Positions 53,188 to 62,445 of a stretch of 64,000 nucleotides of DNA are shown piece after piece. Source of the DNA: an uncultured Aquimarina sp. Lineage in GTDB: Bacteria; Bacteroidota; Bacteroidia; Flavobacteriales; Flavobacteriaceae. The position numbers and the translations under genes are program-made. Positions within the stretch are counted from its first letter, which is position 1. Every line of letters starts with the position of its first letter. The notes beneath the pieces were generated by a model. It was not told the origin of the DNA and did no database searches. It saw only the letters and a list, made by a program, of their open reading frames with translations. The stretch spans positions 1-64,000 of the forward strand of contig CANMML010000006.1 in assembly GCA_947499005.1 (NCBI GenBank). Reading direction: 5' to 3'.

Positions 53188-53310
53188 GTATAAAGTAGTC
53201 AGTACAAAGTATTAAGACTTGACTTACTTTAACTTTAAGCTAAGCCTTATATTTGGTGATAAAGATTAACAAATCTATGTACTGTGTACTCAGTACTTAA
53301 TACTTAAATA
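53188..53310. repeat. 7-base-periodic inverted pair, GTACTTA class
   Basis: Left arm heptads at 53188-53222: gtataaa, gtagtca, gtacaaa, gtattaa, gacttga. Right arm at 53276-53310: tatgtac, tgtgtac, tcagtac, ttaatac, ttaaata. The arms are in opposite orientation and fill the whole greA-HIT gap, ending next to the HIT start codon. Confidence 0.7.
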
Positions 53311-53700
53311 ATGCCTTCAATTTTCACAAGAATTATCAAAGGAGAGTTGCCATCATATAAAATTTATGAAGACGATAAGTTTTATGCAATGCTAGATATT
53401 AATCCGAATGCTAAGGGACATACACTATGTATTCCAAAGCAAGAAGTAGATCAATTGTTTGACTTAGACGAAGCTACTTATCAAGAATTGATGGTTTTTT
53501 CTAGAAAAGTTGCAGCAGCACTTAAAAAAGTAGTGAAATGCAAGCGAATTGGCCTCTCTGTAATAGGATTAGAAGTGCCTCATGTACATGTGCATTTAAT
53601 TCCATTAAATGAAATGAAAGAAGCTACTTTTACCTCTAAAGTAAAGATGAGTGAAGAAGAATTAAAGGAATTAGCTGCTAAGATTTCTAAAAATTTATAA
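53311..53700 (+). CDS. HIT family nucleotide hydrolase
   Basis: 129 residues. The histidine triad is HVHVHLIP near residues 92-99; FTRIIKGELPSYKIYEDD is the usual HINT-type start and DINPNAKGHTLCIPK the central strand. HIT proteins hydrolyse nucleoside phosphoramidates or adenylates. It follows greA, as often in Bacteroidetes, but the gap is filled by an inverted heptad array. A terminator follows. Confidence 0.93.
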   Translation: MPSIFTRIIKGELPSYKIYEDDKFYAMLDINPNAKGHTLCIPKQEVDQLFDLDEATYQELMVFSRKVAAALKKVVKCKRIGLSVIGLEVPHVHVHLIPLNEMKEATFTSKVKMSEEELKELAAKISKNL

Positions 53701-53740
53701 TCCTTTATCAATAAGATTTTTTTGTTTTATAAAGAAATTA

Positions 53741-53778
53741 AAACAAGGTGTGTAAATTCAAATTTGCACACCCTGTTT
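53741..53778 (+). terminator. Terminator between convergent HIT and histidine kinase genes
   Basis: The arms AAACAAGGTGTG/TAAATT (53741-53758) and AATTTG/CACACCCTGTTTT pair with three mismatches. The U-rich end on both strands suits bidirectional termination. Confidence 0.75.
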
Positions 53779-53814
53779 TGATTACTATTCCTAAGAATAG
53801 AAACTATAATACTT

Positions 53815-54963
53815 CTATAGTTTCTCTAAACTAATTTGGAATGTAGTTCCCACATCTTTTTCAGAAGATTTTACTTTTATCCGACCTTTATGATATTCTT
53901 CTATAATTCGTTTGGCAAGCGATAATCCTAATCCCCAGCCTCTAGTTTTGGTAGTATATCCTGGTTCGAAAATGGTGTTGAAATTTCTTTTTAGAATTCC
54001 GTTTCCAGTATCAATCACCTGAATTTTTACATATTGTCTTTCTTCGAAAAGCTTAATGGTTAAATGGCCTTTTCCTTTCATGGCATCGATACCATTTTTA
54101 ACAAGATTTTCTATAGTCCATCCATATAATTGTCGGTTGAGTTGAACGGGTATTCTTTTCTCGGGTAATTCTATTTCAAATTGAATCAATTTAGAATAGC
54201 GGCTTTTTAAGTAATTAAAAGCATCTAAAGTTTCTTTTACAATGTCTAGAGATTCGAGTTTTGGGGCAGAACCCACTTTAGAAAAACGTTCGGTAATGAC
54301 TTCAAGCCTGCGAATGTCTTTCTTTATTTCCTCTATATATTCGGGATTGACATTTTCGGTTTTTAAAATCTCTGTCCAACCGACTAAAGAAGAGAGAGGA
54401 GTTCCGATCTGGTGAGCTGTTTCTTTAGCCATTCCCGCCCATAGTTTGTTTTGTTCAGATATTTTGGAGGTCACAAAAAATGAATACACCACACCTCCTA
54501 AAAGCAATACCATTACCACAATAGCAATAGGATAATATTTTAATTTGGTAAGAATCGGAGATGAACCATAATAAAGATAATGAGTGTTATTATCCGTAAT
54601 TCTAATCCTTATTGGGGAGTTAATTTTCTTTAGTTTTTCCAGATAAGCTTGCAATAGCTCTTCGTCATTACTTATTCTATTGGGAACATTTGCTTTTAAT
54701 GTAATTTGGCCTTCTTGATCGACCGTCATCATCGGTACATGGTTATAACTGGTATTGATAAGAAGGTTTAATTCTAAATAATCATTAAGGTTTTCGGAGA
54801 TAAAAGACTTTTGTGATTGTGCCCAAATCTCCATATTATCTCGCTCTACCTTTTGAAGGCGTTGAAGGAAAATATTGGAATTCCAAAATAATAAAAGTAG
54901 TATAACTATAATGGCAATGACAATGAAGCCTTTAGAGATATTTCTAGAATTAAATTTTATCAT
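53815..54963 (-). CDS. Sensor histidine kinase
   Basis: 382 residues. Two transmembrane helices (about 12-30 and 145-166) enclose a periplasmic sensor of about 115 residues. The H-box is H184 in MAKETAHQIGTPLSSLVGW. The ATPase domain shows the N-box IENLVKNGIDAM, G1 VIDTGNGI and G2 GWGLGLSLAKR. There is no HAMP domain of normal length and no response-regulator gene beside it, so it is an orphan. The signal it senses is unknown. It is divergent from the DUF3127 gene. Confidence 0.9.
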   Translation of the reverse strand: MIKFNSRNISKGFIVIAIIVILLLLFWNSNIFLQRLQKVERDNMEIWAQSQKSFISENLNDYLELNLLINTSYNHVPMMTVDQEGQITLKANVPNRISNDEELLQAYLEKLKKINSPIRIRITDNNTHYLYYGSSPILTKLKYYPIAIVVMVLLLGGVVYSFFVTSKISEQNKLWAGMAKETAHQIGTPLSSLVGWTEILKTENVNPEYIEEIKKDIRRLEVITERFSKVGSAPKLESLDIVKETLDAFNYLKSRYSKLIQFEIELPEKRIPVQLNRQLYGWTIENLVKNGIDAMKGKGHLTIKLFEERQYVKIQVIDTGNGILKRNFNTIFEPGYTTKTRGWGLGLSLAKRIIEEYHKGRIKVKSSEKDVGTTFQISLEKL

Positions 54964-55073
54964 GTAAAACGAAGTGTTATTGTGAAGTTAATTAAAACTA
55001 TGTGATCTACATTATAAAATGAGGAGTTGAATTTCAAAAATTGTATTTTTACCAACAAAATAAATTACTTATT

Positions 55074-55460
55074 ATGGAAGTACAGGGTAAAATAAGACTA
55101 GTCGGTGCAACAGAAACTGTAGGAAATAACGGATTTAGAAAAAGAGATATAGTGGTGACTACCGATGAGCAGTACCCACAGCATATTAGTGTTCAATTTG
55201 TGCAAGATAAATGTGATCTATTGAATGCTTACCAACCAGGTCAAGAAGTAAAAATAGGTGTAAACCTAAGAGGTAGAGAGTGGGTAAGTCCACAAGGAGA
55301 GACCCGATATTTTAATACGATTCAAGGTTGGAGAATAGAAGCGGTACAGCAAGGCGCTCCACAAGGAAGTGTTCCTCCACCAATGCCACCAGCTGATGCT
55401 TTTGAGCCTGCATCAAATAATTTTGCTAGTGACAACCAAGAAGACGATTTACCTTTTTAA
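55074..55460 (+). CDS. DUF3127 OB-fold protein
   Basis: 128 residues from ATG 55074 (MEVQGKIRLVGATETVG); a TTG 33 bases upstream is rejected. The OB-fold core (KRDIVVTTDEQYPQHISVQF, VNLRGREWVSPQGETRYFN) is followed by a Pro-rich linker and an acidic tail ending DDLPF. The tail resembles that of single-stranded DNA-binding proteins, which use DDLPF to recruit partner enzymes, so DNA binding is a reasonable inference. A strong terminator follows. Confidence 0.88.
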   Translation: MEVQGKIRLVGATETVGNNGFRKRDIVVTTDEQYPQHISVQFVQDKCDLLNAYQPGQEVKIGVNLRGREWVSPQGETRYFNTIQGWRIEAVQQGAPQGSVPPPMPPADAFEPASNNFASDNQEDDLPF

Positions 55461-55580
55461 GGATAATTAGATTTCTTATTAATCATATAATAAAGCGATT
55501 TGTGTCGTTATAGTAATATAATGTACCTATAAATATCCTTAAATTGCTATTGGCCTTTTAGGGGGATTTAAAATGCTATT

Positions 55581-55613
55581 AAAATGCATTAGTCTTTTTT
55601 ACTAATGCATTTT
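55581..55613 (+). terminator. Terminator of the DUF3127 gene
   Basis: AAAATGCATTAGT (55581-55593) pairs exactly with ACTAATGCATTTT (55601-55613), with a T-run behind. Confidence 0.85.
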
Positions 55614-55675
55614 TTTTATGCCTGGTTCAAAACAGACAAGTCTACAATCGATTGCCTAACAACTAATTATTATAT

Positions 55676-56644
55676 ATGAAATATACATTATCATTTTTAT
55701 TACTGGTGCTTTTTATAGTGTCTTGTGGAAGTGACAGTTCGAATGATACTACACCTATAAATCAAGATCCAAAAGAGGAAAATCCAGTATCTGAAATACC
55801 GACATTTCCAAACGATAAGCCTTTTTTAATAGGGAGTGGTGCGAATGTGCCATCGGATAAGAAATGGGTAGCTGTTTCAAATATGACTGATGAGTTTAAT
55901 GATGGTGTTTTTAATAAAGTAAAATGGCAAGCAGAACCGAATACTAATGGTTGGGGTTGGATAGGAAGACCTCCAGGGTTATTCGAGCCAGAAAACGTAA
56001 GCGTAGCCGATGGAAACCTAAATGTTACAACAAAGAAATTTGCTCAAGCGAAAGTAGTTAATGGTAATACATTTACTCATGGTGGTGGTATTGTGCGTTC
56101 TATTAATTCGGGAGGAGCAGGAATGTATTATGAGTGTAGGATGAAGGCAAATAAAACAGTAATGTCTTCGACTTTTTGGTTGTCTTTCAAGCAAAGCTGC
56201 GAAAGAGGCCCTCAGAAAAAATTAGAATTAGATATACAAGAGTGTATAGGACGCGTTCATGAAAATACTGCCGAATGGGCTAAAAAATGGGATGGTATTT
56301 TTCATTCTAATACGTTTAGACATAATCGCGAATGCGATACAGAAGTTGATGGTCAAATTCAAAATAGCGGACAAAAATTTACGAACGATAAAAACCACGA
56401 AAGATATTTTGTTTACGGATGTTGGTGGAAATCTGCCACAGAAGTATTGTTTTATTTAGATGGTGAATATGCATATTCTATAGAGCCCCCAGTAGGATTT
56501 GATTTGGAAGGACATTTAACGATGGCCATAGAAACTTACGATTGGAATCCAATTGATGAGGCTGGAAGTATTTTTGAAACAGCTTCTTTCGATGATTTGA
56601 CTACCAAATATGATTGGATTCGTACTTGGAAGTTAGAAGAGTAA
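55676..56644 (+). CDS. GH16 agarase/porphyranase-like lipoprotein
   Basis: 322 residues. LSFLLLVLFIVSC is the SPII signal, and a Pro/Asn-rich linker leads to the GH16 domain (about 60-322). The catalytic set is E184-x-D186-x-x-E189 in KKLELDIQEC. The preceding GRPPGLFEPENVSVADGNL and GAGMYYECRMKANKTVMSS match GH16 agarases and porphyranases better than laminarinases. It would be an endo-acting red-algal galactan hydrolase anchored to the cell. It is unlinked from the main galactan cluster but only 0.8 kb from a second GH16 gene. The exact specificity is undecided. Confidence 0.85.
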   Translation: MKYTLSFLLLVLFIVSCGSDSSNDTTPINQDPKEENPVSEIPTFPNDKPFLIGSGANVPSDKKWVAVSNMTDEFNDGVFNKVKWQAEPNTNGWGWIGRPPGLFEPENVSVADGNLNVTTKKFAQAKVVNGNTFTHGGGIVRSINSGGAGMYYECRMKANKTVMSSTFWLSFKQSCERGPQKKLELDIQECIGRVHENTAEWAKKWDGIFHSNTFRHNRECDTEVDGQIQNSGQKFTNDKNHERYFVYGCWWKSATEVLFYLDGEYAYSIEPPVGFDLEGHLTMAIETYDWNPIDEAGSIFETASFDDLTTKYDWIRTWKLEE

Positions 56645-56678
56645 CTAAAAAGATACAAATAGTACGATATAGATAAAA

Positions 56679-56704
56679 GAAACCCTAGCAACTGCTGGGG
56701 TTTC
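56679..56704 (+). terminator. Terminator after the GH16 lipoprotein gene
   Basis: GAAACCCTAGCA (56679-56690) pairs with TGCTGGGGTTTC (56693-56704) with one mismatch and a loop of two, followed by TTATTTTTG. The TATTTTTG (56706-56713) behind it is the likely -7 box of aat. Confidence 0.8.
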
Positions 56705-56733
56705 TTATTTTTGTACGAAACTTAAGATTAAAC

Positions 56734-57384
56734 ATGTCTGGAATTTATCTAGTAGATGAACTTCTTTATTTTCCACCTGTAGATCATGCTGACGAACATG
56801 GTCTATTGGCTGTTGGTGGAGATCTAAGTGTAGACCGTTTGTTATTAGCGTATAATAATGGAATCTTTCCATGGTTCGAGGAAGGACAACCCCCATTGTG
56901 GTTTAGTCCCGATCTTCGAATGGTATTGTTTTTTGATTACTTGAAAGTAAGTAAATCCATGAAGCAAGTTTTGAAAAAGAAACAGTTTCGTGTAACAAAG
57001 AATAAAGCGTTCGAAAAAGTAATCGAAAATTGTTCTTCAATTAAGCGGAAAGATCAAAATGGTACTTGGATAACAGAAGATATGAAAGCTGCTTATCTAA
57101 AATTACACGAATTAGGAAAAGCAGATTCTTTTGAAGTTTGGCAAGAAGAAGAATTAGTAGGAGGGCTCTATGGAGTAAACCTTGAGGATAAAAAAATCTT
57201 TTGTGGAGAGAGCATGTTTTCGAAGGTTAGTAATGCTTCGAAAGTTGGTTTTATTCACATGGCACTACATTTCTTTGAAAAAAAATACAAGTGTATCGAT
57301 TGTCAAGTATATAACGATCATCTTGCGAGTTTAGGTGCATTCGAAATGAATAGAGAAGATTTTATGCTTTTACTTAAAAAGTAA
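56734..57384 (+). CDS. aat: Leucyl/phenylalanyl-tRNA-protein transferase
   Basis: 216 residues. Family motifs: LLAVGGDLSVDRLLLAYNNG, IFPWFEEGQPPLWFSPDLRMV, GTWITEDMKAAY, and EELVGGLYGVNLEDKKIFCG with ESMFSK. The enzyme adds Leu or Phe to N-terminal Arg/Lys of proteins, marking them for ClpS/ClpAP degradation. It is slightly shorter than the E. coli protein at the N-terminus. TATTTTTG ends 21 bases before the ATG. It is a single gene between two GH16 genes. Confidence 0.95.
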   Translation: MSGIYLVDELLYFPPVDHADEHGLLAVGGDLSVDRLLLAYNNGIFPWFEEGQPPLWFSPDLRMVLFFDYLKVSKSMKQVLKKKQFRVTKNKAFEKVIENCSSIKRKDQNGTWITEDMKAAYLKLHELGKADSFEVWQEEELVGGLYGVNLEDKKIFCGESMFSKVSNASKVGFIHMALHFFEKKYKCIDCQVYNDHLASLGAFEMNREDFMLLLKK

Positions 57385-57417
57385 AACCCTCTTCGGTCAA
57401 TTGACCGAAGAGGGTTT
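57384..57417. terminator. 17-bp perfect palindrome between convergent aat and GH16
   Basis: Two 17-base arms (57384-57400, 57401-57417) pair perfectly with AAACCCTCTTCGG on one side. It begins at the last base of the aat stop codon and serves both converging genes. Confidence 0.85.
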
Positions 57418-57472
57418 AGGGAGACTCTCATAAAGAGAAATCAAATCAACAATTAATAATTATAACAAATAA

Positions 57473-58594
57473 TTACTTTTTAATAAGTTTTAGACTTTTT
57501 CCATCAGCAGTTTTTAAAATATATATTCCTGTAGCGACAGTATCTTCAAATTCTACTACGATACTGTTTTCATCAGCTCCTGTAGTAATTCGACAAGGTG
57601 TAGCAGCTCCTTGTAAATTGAAAACGGTTGCATCGGGATTAGAAGTTCCATTTATTTGTACAAATGAATCTGTTATTGGATTACTTAATGCCACGAGTTC
57701 TTTCGAATTTTCGACCGCTACAATTTCTTTAGGATTAAATTCTTTACTGCCATTTTTAACTAATTTCCATGAACGGACATAGTCAACATAAAATGTGTTC
57801 CAGTTATTATTTTGAAGGTGATTAACTCTTGGTAAACCGATATTTGCTACCCCAGCAGTTTGGAAAGGAAATACTTCGGTATCAAAAATCATATGTAATC
57901 TTTCGGTCAATGGCTTTCTTGGCCACAAAGTCATTACATGTCTTCCATTATAATAGAATTTTAGTTGCTTACCATCTTTTCTCCAATACATCCCTAGAGT
58001 ATGAAATCGATCTCTACCTCTATGAGGCATCTTCCATTTTGCTGGCTTTGGAGCAGTGCCACTATATTTTCCATAATAATGCGTGTTTGCGTCATATTGA
58101 TATTCTAGATAACCCTTCTGCCTATTCGAGGGATTTCCAATATGTTCGATGACATCAATTTCAGAAAAACTTCCTACTCGAAACCACCAAGATGACGTCA
58201 TGGATAAGTTAGATGCTTTCATTTTACATTCGAAATACATACCAGGGCCAGCAGCTTTATTTTTAGAAACTACAGCTGCCGAGTTTACCCAATGATCTTT
58301 AAATCTATTATTTACTTCCCAAGGTTTTTTGTGAAGCGTAGAACGAAGACCCAATTTTCCGTTACTTATAAATACTCCTGGATGATTGCCATTGTTACCA
58401 TTTCGTCTAAATTTACTAGGCAACCTACCTTGCCACCAAGGATGGTAATTGTACCATTTGTTTTTATTGAATGAACTGAATTCGTCGGATAATCCCCAAA
58501 CACTTTGCCATTTATAACCATTAGGCGGAGCAATTTGAGCGTTGATAGATTGGCTCATAATAATAGTGATGAGCAATAAAGAGAGCTTTTTCAT
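57473..58594 (-). CDS. GH16 agarase/porphyranase-like enzyme with T9SS sorting domain
   Basis: 373 residues. Signal peptide [22 protein letters not shown]16 domain (about 25-285), and a short type IX sorting domain (about 300-373, ending [18 protein letters not shown]). The catalytic set is E145-x-D147-x-x-E150 in [31 protein letters not shown] is the substrate-cleft strand shared with the other GH16 protein of this window. The sorting domain shows it is secreted through the outer membrane, so it probably starts galactan breakdown outside the cell. A perfect palindrome lies 59-78 bases upstream of its start. Confidence 0.87.
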   Translation of the reverse strand: MKKLSLLLITIIMSQSINAQIAPPNGYKWQSVWGLSDEFSSFNKNKWYNYHPWWQGRLPSKFRRNGNNGNHPGVFISNGKLGLRSTLHKKPWEVNNRFKDHWVNSAAVVSKNKAAGPGMYFECKMKASNLSMTSSWWFRVGSFSEIDVIEHIGNPSNRQKGYLEYQYDANTHYYGKYSGTAPKPAKWKMPHRGRDRFHTLGMYWRKDGKQLKFYYNGRHVMTLWPRKPLTERLHMIFDTEVFPFQTAGVANIGLPRVNHLQNNNWNTFYVDYVRSWKLVKNGSKEFNPKEIVAVENSKELVALSNPITDSFVQINGTSNPDATVFNLQGAATPCRITTGADENSIVVEFEDTVATGIYILKTADGKSLKLIKK

Positions 58595-58652
58595 AAAAGT
58601 TTAGTTTTTGGTGTCGACTAAATTATGAATGAAGAGCGGCTAGGCATTGTTC

Positions 58653-58672
58653 ATATGGTTTTCAAACCATAT
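58653..58672 (-). promoter_or_regulatory. Perfect palindrome ATATGGTTT-TC-AAACCATAT upstream of GH16
   Basis: This 20-base exact dyad lies 59 bases upstream of the GH16 start. A half-site-like GAAAACCATATCAG lies at 59006-59019. The dyad looks like an operator for a dimeric regulator. The 58595-59029 gap has no gene and otherwise nothing recognisable. Confidence 0.5.
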
Positions 58673-59029
58673 TTGCTACAGTTTAGGTTTTTTCGAAATG
58701 AATAAGAAGTATGCAATAAAAGGATAATTACCTTATTGGTTATAGATAGTGTGGTTTTAGGTGGTTGTATAAATTTAAAGGGGTTGACAAAACATACCTA
58801 AAATCTAGTGAATTGAAATAGCGATTATTTGAAGGAAGTAATGATAATAGCGTTTTGGTAGCTGTAATAATAAAGAATAAGATTTCATTTTATAGCCGAA
58901 AAATTTGTGGCTAATAAGGTAATTGTCTAGTTATTTGACATATTCTAATTACGATAAGTTTAAAACGTATTGCTTATACTGATATGTGTCTTTTTTTGTT
59001 TTTTTGAAAACCATATCAGTTATGTTTTA

Positions 59030-59830
59030 TTAAATAGACGTTTTATTCTTATTGAGTTTTATCGAATAATAAAGTCTTTTTCCGTGTTTATAACTACTAG
59101 ATTGGTACCATATGTTTTGTTCAACAGTGTTAGACGCTAAAATCTCTTCATATTCTACCAAAACATCGTGTGAAGAAGGGATAAAATTTCCCTTATCATC
59201 AAATCGTTGGATAAAAGGGTCGTTAGTTTCATTAAAATTGTCCTGTTGCCAATGATATTTAGGAGCTTTTTCAATTTTTTTAGTTAGAATCAATGACAGA
59301 AAAACTCCAGTAATTATTCCGCTAAGATGTCCTTCCCAAGATATTTCTTCTTTTACAGGGGTTACATACCATATCATACCTCCATAGACAAAAACAACAA
59401 AAAAGGAGACGGCTAATAGTCTAAAGTTTTTAGCAAGTAGCCCTTTCAATAATAAAAACCCAAAAAGCATGTAGATAATTCCACTAGCTCCTATATGATA
59501 CGATGGGCGACCAATGCACCAAGTTAAAATACCTGTAAATAATGTGCCCCAAAGAATTACTTTTGCAGCGTTTCCCCTGTAGAAGTAAATAAGTGACGTA
59601 CTTAATATTAGTATAGGTAATGTATTATGCCATAAATGCGAACCATCTCCGTGAAGGAAAGGAGAAAATAAAATACCTCTTAATCCTTTTATAGTTCTAG
59701 GATAAATTCCGAATTTAGAAAGATGAAGATCATTATTAAAATCTAACCAAAACACGAGCCACATAGCCACCAACATTAATATTGGGTAAAGAAGCATATT
59801 GGGTTTAAATGGTAGTGATTGAGATTTCAT
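59030..59830 (-). CDS. Rhomboid family intramembrane serine protease
   Basis: 266 residues with about six transmembrane helices. The catalytic dyad is S116 in HIGASGIIYM and H168 in WEGHLSGIITG, with the family element HLWHNTLPIL near residue 65 supplying the conserved His/Asn. A C-terminal cytosolic tail of about 75 residues follows. It cleaves membrane proteins within the bilayer; the substrate is unknown. It is a single gene, divergent from rarA. Confidence 0.92.
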   Translation of the reverse strand: MKSQSLPFKPNMLLYPILMLVAMWLVFWLDFNNDLHLSKFGIYPRTIKGLRGILFSPFLHGDGSHLWHNTLPILILSTSLIYFYRGNAAKVILWGTLFTGILTWCIGRPSYHIGASGIIYMLFGFLLLKGLLAKNFRLLAVSFFVVFVYGGMIWYVTPVKEEISWEGHLSGIITGVFLSLILTKKIEKAPKYHWQQDNFNETNDPFIQRFDDKGNFIPSSHDVLVEYEEILASNTVEQNIWYQSSSYKHGKRLYYSIKLNKNKTSI

Positions 59831-59932
59831 AGATTTATTTCGATGAATTAGTTTCGTCGTATGGAATTAAGATTACTTAGGCTTCATTTTGAACGAAAAG
59901 TGTGCCGATTTTAGAAATCAAGAAATTAAGAC

Positions 59933-61207
59933 ATGAATATTCCCTTAGCAGAAAGGCTTCGTCCTAAAACATTGAATGATTATTTGAGTCAGCAACATCT
60001 TGTTGGTGATAAGGGAGCGTTACGCCAGCAAATAGAAAGAGGAGTGATTCCGTCTTTAATTTTTTGGGGACCACCAGGTGTAGGGAAAACAACCTTGGCA
60101 AATATTATTGCCGAGACTTCCGAAAGGCCTTTTTATTCGTTAAGCGCTATAAATAGTGGGGTAAAGGATGTGCGAGAGGTTATCGATAGAGCAAAAAGAG
60201 ATGGTGGTTTGTTTACTGCAAAAAATCCTATTTTATTTATCGATGAGATACATCGCTTTAGTAAATCGCAGCAAGATTCATTATTAGGAGCGGTAGAAAA
60301 AGGGTGGGTGACCTTAATTGGTGCTACGACCGAAAATCCTAGTTTTGAGGTGATCCCAGCACTCTTGTCAAGATGTCAGGTATATACATTAAATTCTTTC
60401 GAAAAATCGGAATTAGAGGATTTGTTGCAACGTGCAATCCAAGAGGATGATATCTTGAAAGGAAAAAAAATAACACTAAAAGAAACCGATGCTTTGTTGC
60501 GTTTGAGTGGAGGGGATGCGAGAAAGTTGCTGAATACCTTCGAGTTGGTCGTTTCAAGCTTTAAGGAGAATGAAATTGAAATCACCAATGAAATTGTATT
60601 GCAATTGGTGCAACAAAACCCTGCTCGATACGATAAGACAGGCGAGCAGCATTACGATATTATTTCAGCATTTATAAAATCAGTTCGAGGTAGTGACCCT
60701 AATGGGGCGGTATATTGGTTGGCAAGAATGATTGAAGGAGGAGAAGATTTAAAATTTATTGCGCGTCGTTTAATCATTTTAGCTTCCGAAGATATAGGAT
60801 TAGCAAACCCTACAGCATTAGTAATGGCAACAAATACATTTACTGCAGCAGCGACAGTTGGTTTTCCTGAAGCTCGAATTATTTTAAGTCAGTGTACTAT
60901 TTATTTGGCCACTTCGCCTAAGAGTAATGCATCGTACATGGCGATTAACAAAGCACAGCAGTTGGTAAAACAAACAGGCGATTTATCGGTGCCACTTCAT
61001 TTGAGAAACGCGCCAACCAAATTAATGAAAGAATTGGGGTATGGAGATCAATACAAGTATGCCCATGATTATCCTGGACATTTTGTAAATCAGGAATTCC
61101 TGCCTGAAGAAATCAAGAGTACCAAGCTTTACGAGCCTGCGAATAATATTAAGGAAAATGGGCTTCGCAATTGGTTAAAACAGCAATGGAAAAAATATGG
61201 GTACTAA
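59933..61207 (+). CDS. rarA: Replication-associated recombination protein A (MgsA/RarA)
   Basis: 424 residues. AAA+ ATPase with Walker A GPPGVGKT (46-53), Walker B ILFIDEIHRF, sensor 1 LIGATTENPSF and arginine-finger region LLSRCQVYTL. The C-terminal tetramer domain contains SDPNGAVYWLARMIEGGED and the end LPEEIK. Start PLAERLRPKTLNDYLSQQHL is the family consensus. It acts at stalled replication forks. It is a single gene. Confidence 0.97.
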   Translation: MNIPLAERLRPKTLNDYLSQQHLVGDKGALRQQIERGVIPSLIFWGPPGVGKTTLANIIAETSERPFYSLSAINSGVKDVREVIDRAKRDGGLFTAKNPILFIDEIHRFSKSQQDSLLGAVEKGWVTLIGATTENPSFEVIPALLSRCQVYTLNSFEKSELEDLLQRAIQEDDILKGKKITLKETDALLRLSGGDARKLLNTFELVVSSFKENEIEITNEIVLQLVQQNPARYDKTGEQHYDIISAFIKSVRGSDPNGAVYWLARMIEGGEDLKFIARRLIILASEDIGLANPTALVMATNTFTAAATVGFPEARIILSQCTIYLATSPKSNASYMAINKAQQLVKQTGDLSVPLHLRNAPTKLMKELGYGDQYKYAHDYPGHFVNQEFLPEEIKSTKLYEPANNIKENGLRNWLKQQWKKYGY

Positions 61208-61270
61208 TTCAAGTACCAAAGTTTTATTGTATATCACACCTCATAACGAAGTTCTAATGCATAAATCGTA

Positions 61271-62419
61271 TTAAAAGTAGGCTACAATTACACTTCCATT
61301 TAAGGTTCTAGTGATGCGCTCTAAGTTTCCGTTAGCATCACGTTCCAAACCCATGACTTTGAAATTGTTAAAGTTTAAAACCAATTTAGGGGTATTAAAA
61401 TCTATTCTGGCTCCGAATTGGGGAGTATCATCAGGTAAAATATAATCCCCTCTTTCCTCTCCATTTTCATCTACCCACTCATCATAATCAAGTTCATTGA
61501 GTTTATCACTAAATGAGATTTCCACAAATGAATTTTCAGGATATTCGTAATCATCATTAAAGTCGAACCTCAAATCTGGATCAGAAAAATTATCTCTTTC
61601 TTCAAAGGGTAGCGTTGTTTCCCATAGGGTAAAGTTGGAGCCAGGAACAGTAGCATCAAATTGATTTATATTAGATAAGTTATTCTGGAAATAGATACCT
61701 TCATCAAGTGGTCTTCTCCAAAAAATGACAATCTGATAATCTTGATAATTAGAAGTATCAGCAATATCATTTCCAATTCTAATTTGGTATCGCTCTACTT
61801 CTCCTTCATTTATGAAAGGGTCTCTAGAAATACTAGCGAAATCTTTTCTTGCTTTAAAAGGTTCGTTGTCTATGGTTAAAGGTGTTATTCCAAAATCATA
61901 GTACCATCCATGAATCTGTATAGGGTCACTTTGAATGGTTTTTGTATTATCAAAATCCGTGGCGGTTGCTGTATATATCCCTGGTAATGGAACAGCAATA
62001 CTGTTGGTCTTTTCAAAATTCAATTCACCAAGATCTTTAAACGCAGATCCTCCTTCCGAATGTGGTCCATAGTAGAAAGTGGTGTACTGAAAACCATCTA
62101 CTTCGTCGGCATTTACCAATACCTGCGCAGATAATCCATGCTCTAAAAGTCTTATATGTTCATAATTCACTCCCAATAAAAACTCTTCATTGAACCTCAG
62201 TTGGCAATCGTTTTCTATGGGTGGTATAGGAACATCATCGTCAGTAGGATCTACTACTGGGGTTTGGTTGTCTTGTGGAGGATTATCGTTTCCTCCATTG
62301 TCAATAACAGCTTCTCCGTTGTCATCATTTGATGTGTCTGGCACCATTTCTTCGCTTTCACAGCCTAGAGTAAACATCAGCGAGATTAGCACAGAACCAA
62401 AAAGTAGTTTTCTTTTCAT
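61271..62419 (-). CDS. Lipoprotein of unknown function with acidic linker
   Basis: 382 residues. LLFGSVLISLMFTLGC is the SPII signal. An Asp/Asn/Pro-rich linker of about 50 residues (DNGGNDNPPQDN) follows, then a beta-rich domain with FDNTKTIQSDPIQIHGWYYD and RYQIRIGNDIADTSNY. No family was recognised. It lies 26 bases after the next minus-strand gene (HExxH lipoprotein) and is likely co-transcribed with it, so it may be that protein's partner. Confidence 0.65.
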   Translation of the reverse strand: MKRKLLFGSVLISLMFTLGCESEEMVPDTSNDDNGEAVIDNGGNDNPPQDNQTPVVDPTDDDVPIPPIENDCQLRFNEEFLLGVNYEHIRLLEHGLSAQVLVNADEVDGFQYTTFYYGPHSEGGSAFKDLGELNFEKTNSIAVPLPGIYTATATDFDNTKTIQSDPIQIHGWYYDFGITPLTIDNEPFKARKDFASISRDPFINEGEVERYQIRIGNDIADTSNYQDYQIVIFWRRPLDEGIYFQNNLSNINQFDATVPGSNFTLWETTLPFEERDNFSDPDLRFDFNDDYEYPENSFVEISFSDKLNELDYDEWVDENGEERGDYILPDDTPQFGARIDFNTPKLVLNFNNFKVMGLERDANGNLERITRTLNGSVIVAYF

Positions 62420-62445
62420 AGTTTTTGACTTTATTTGTGATAGTA

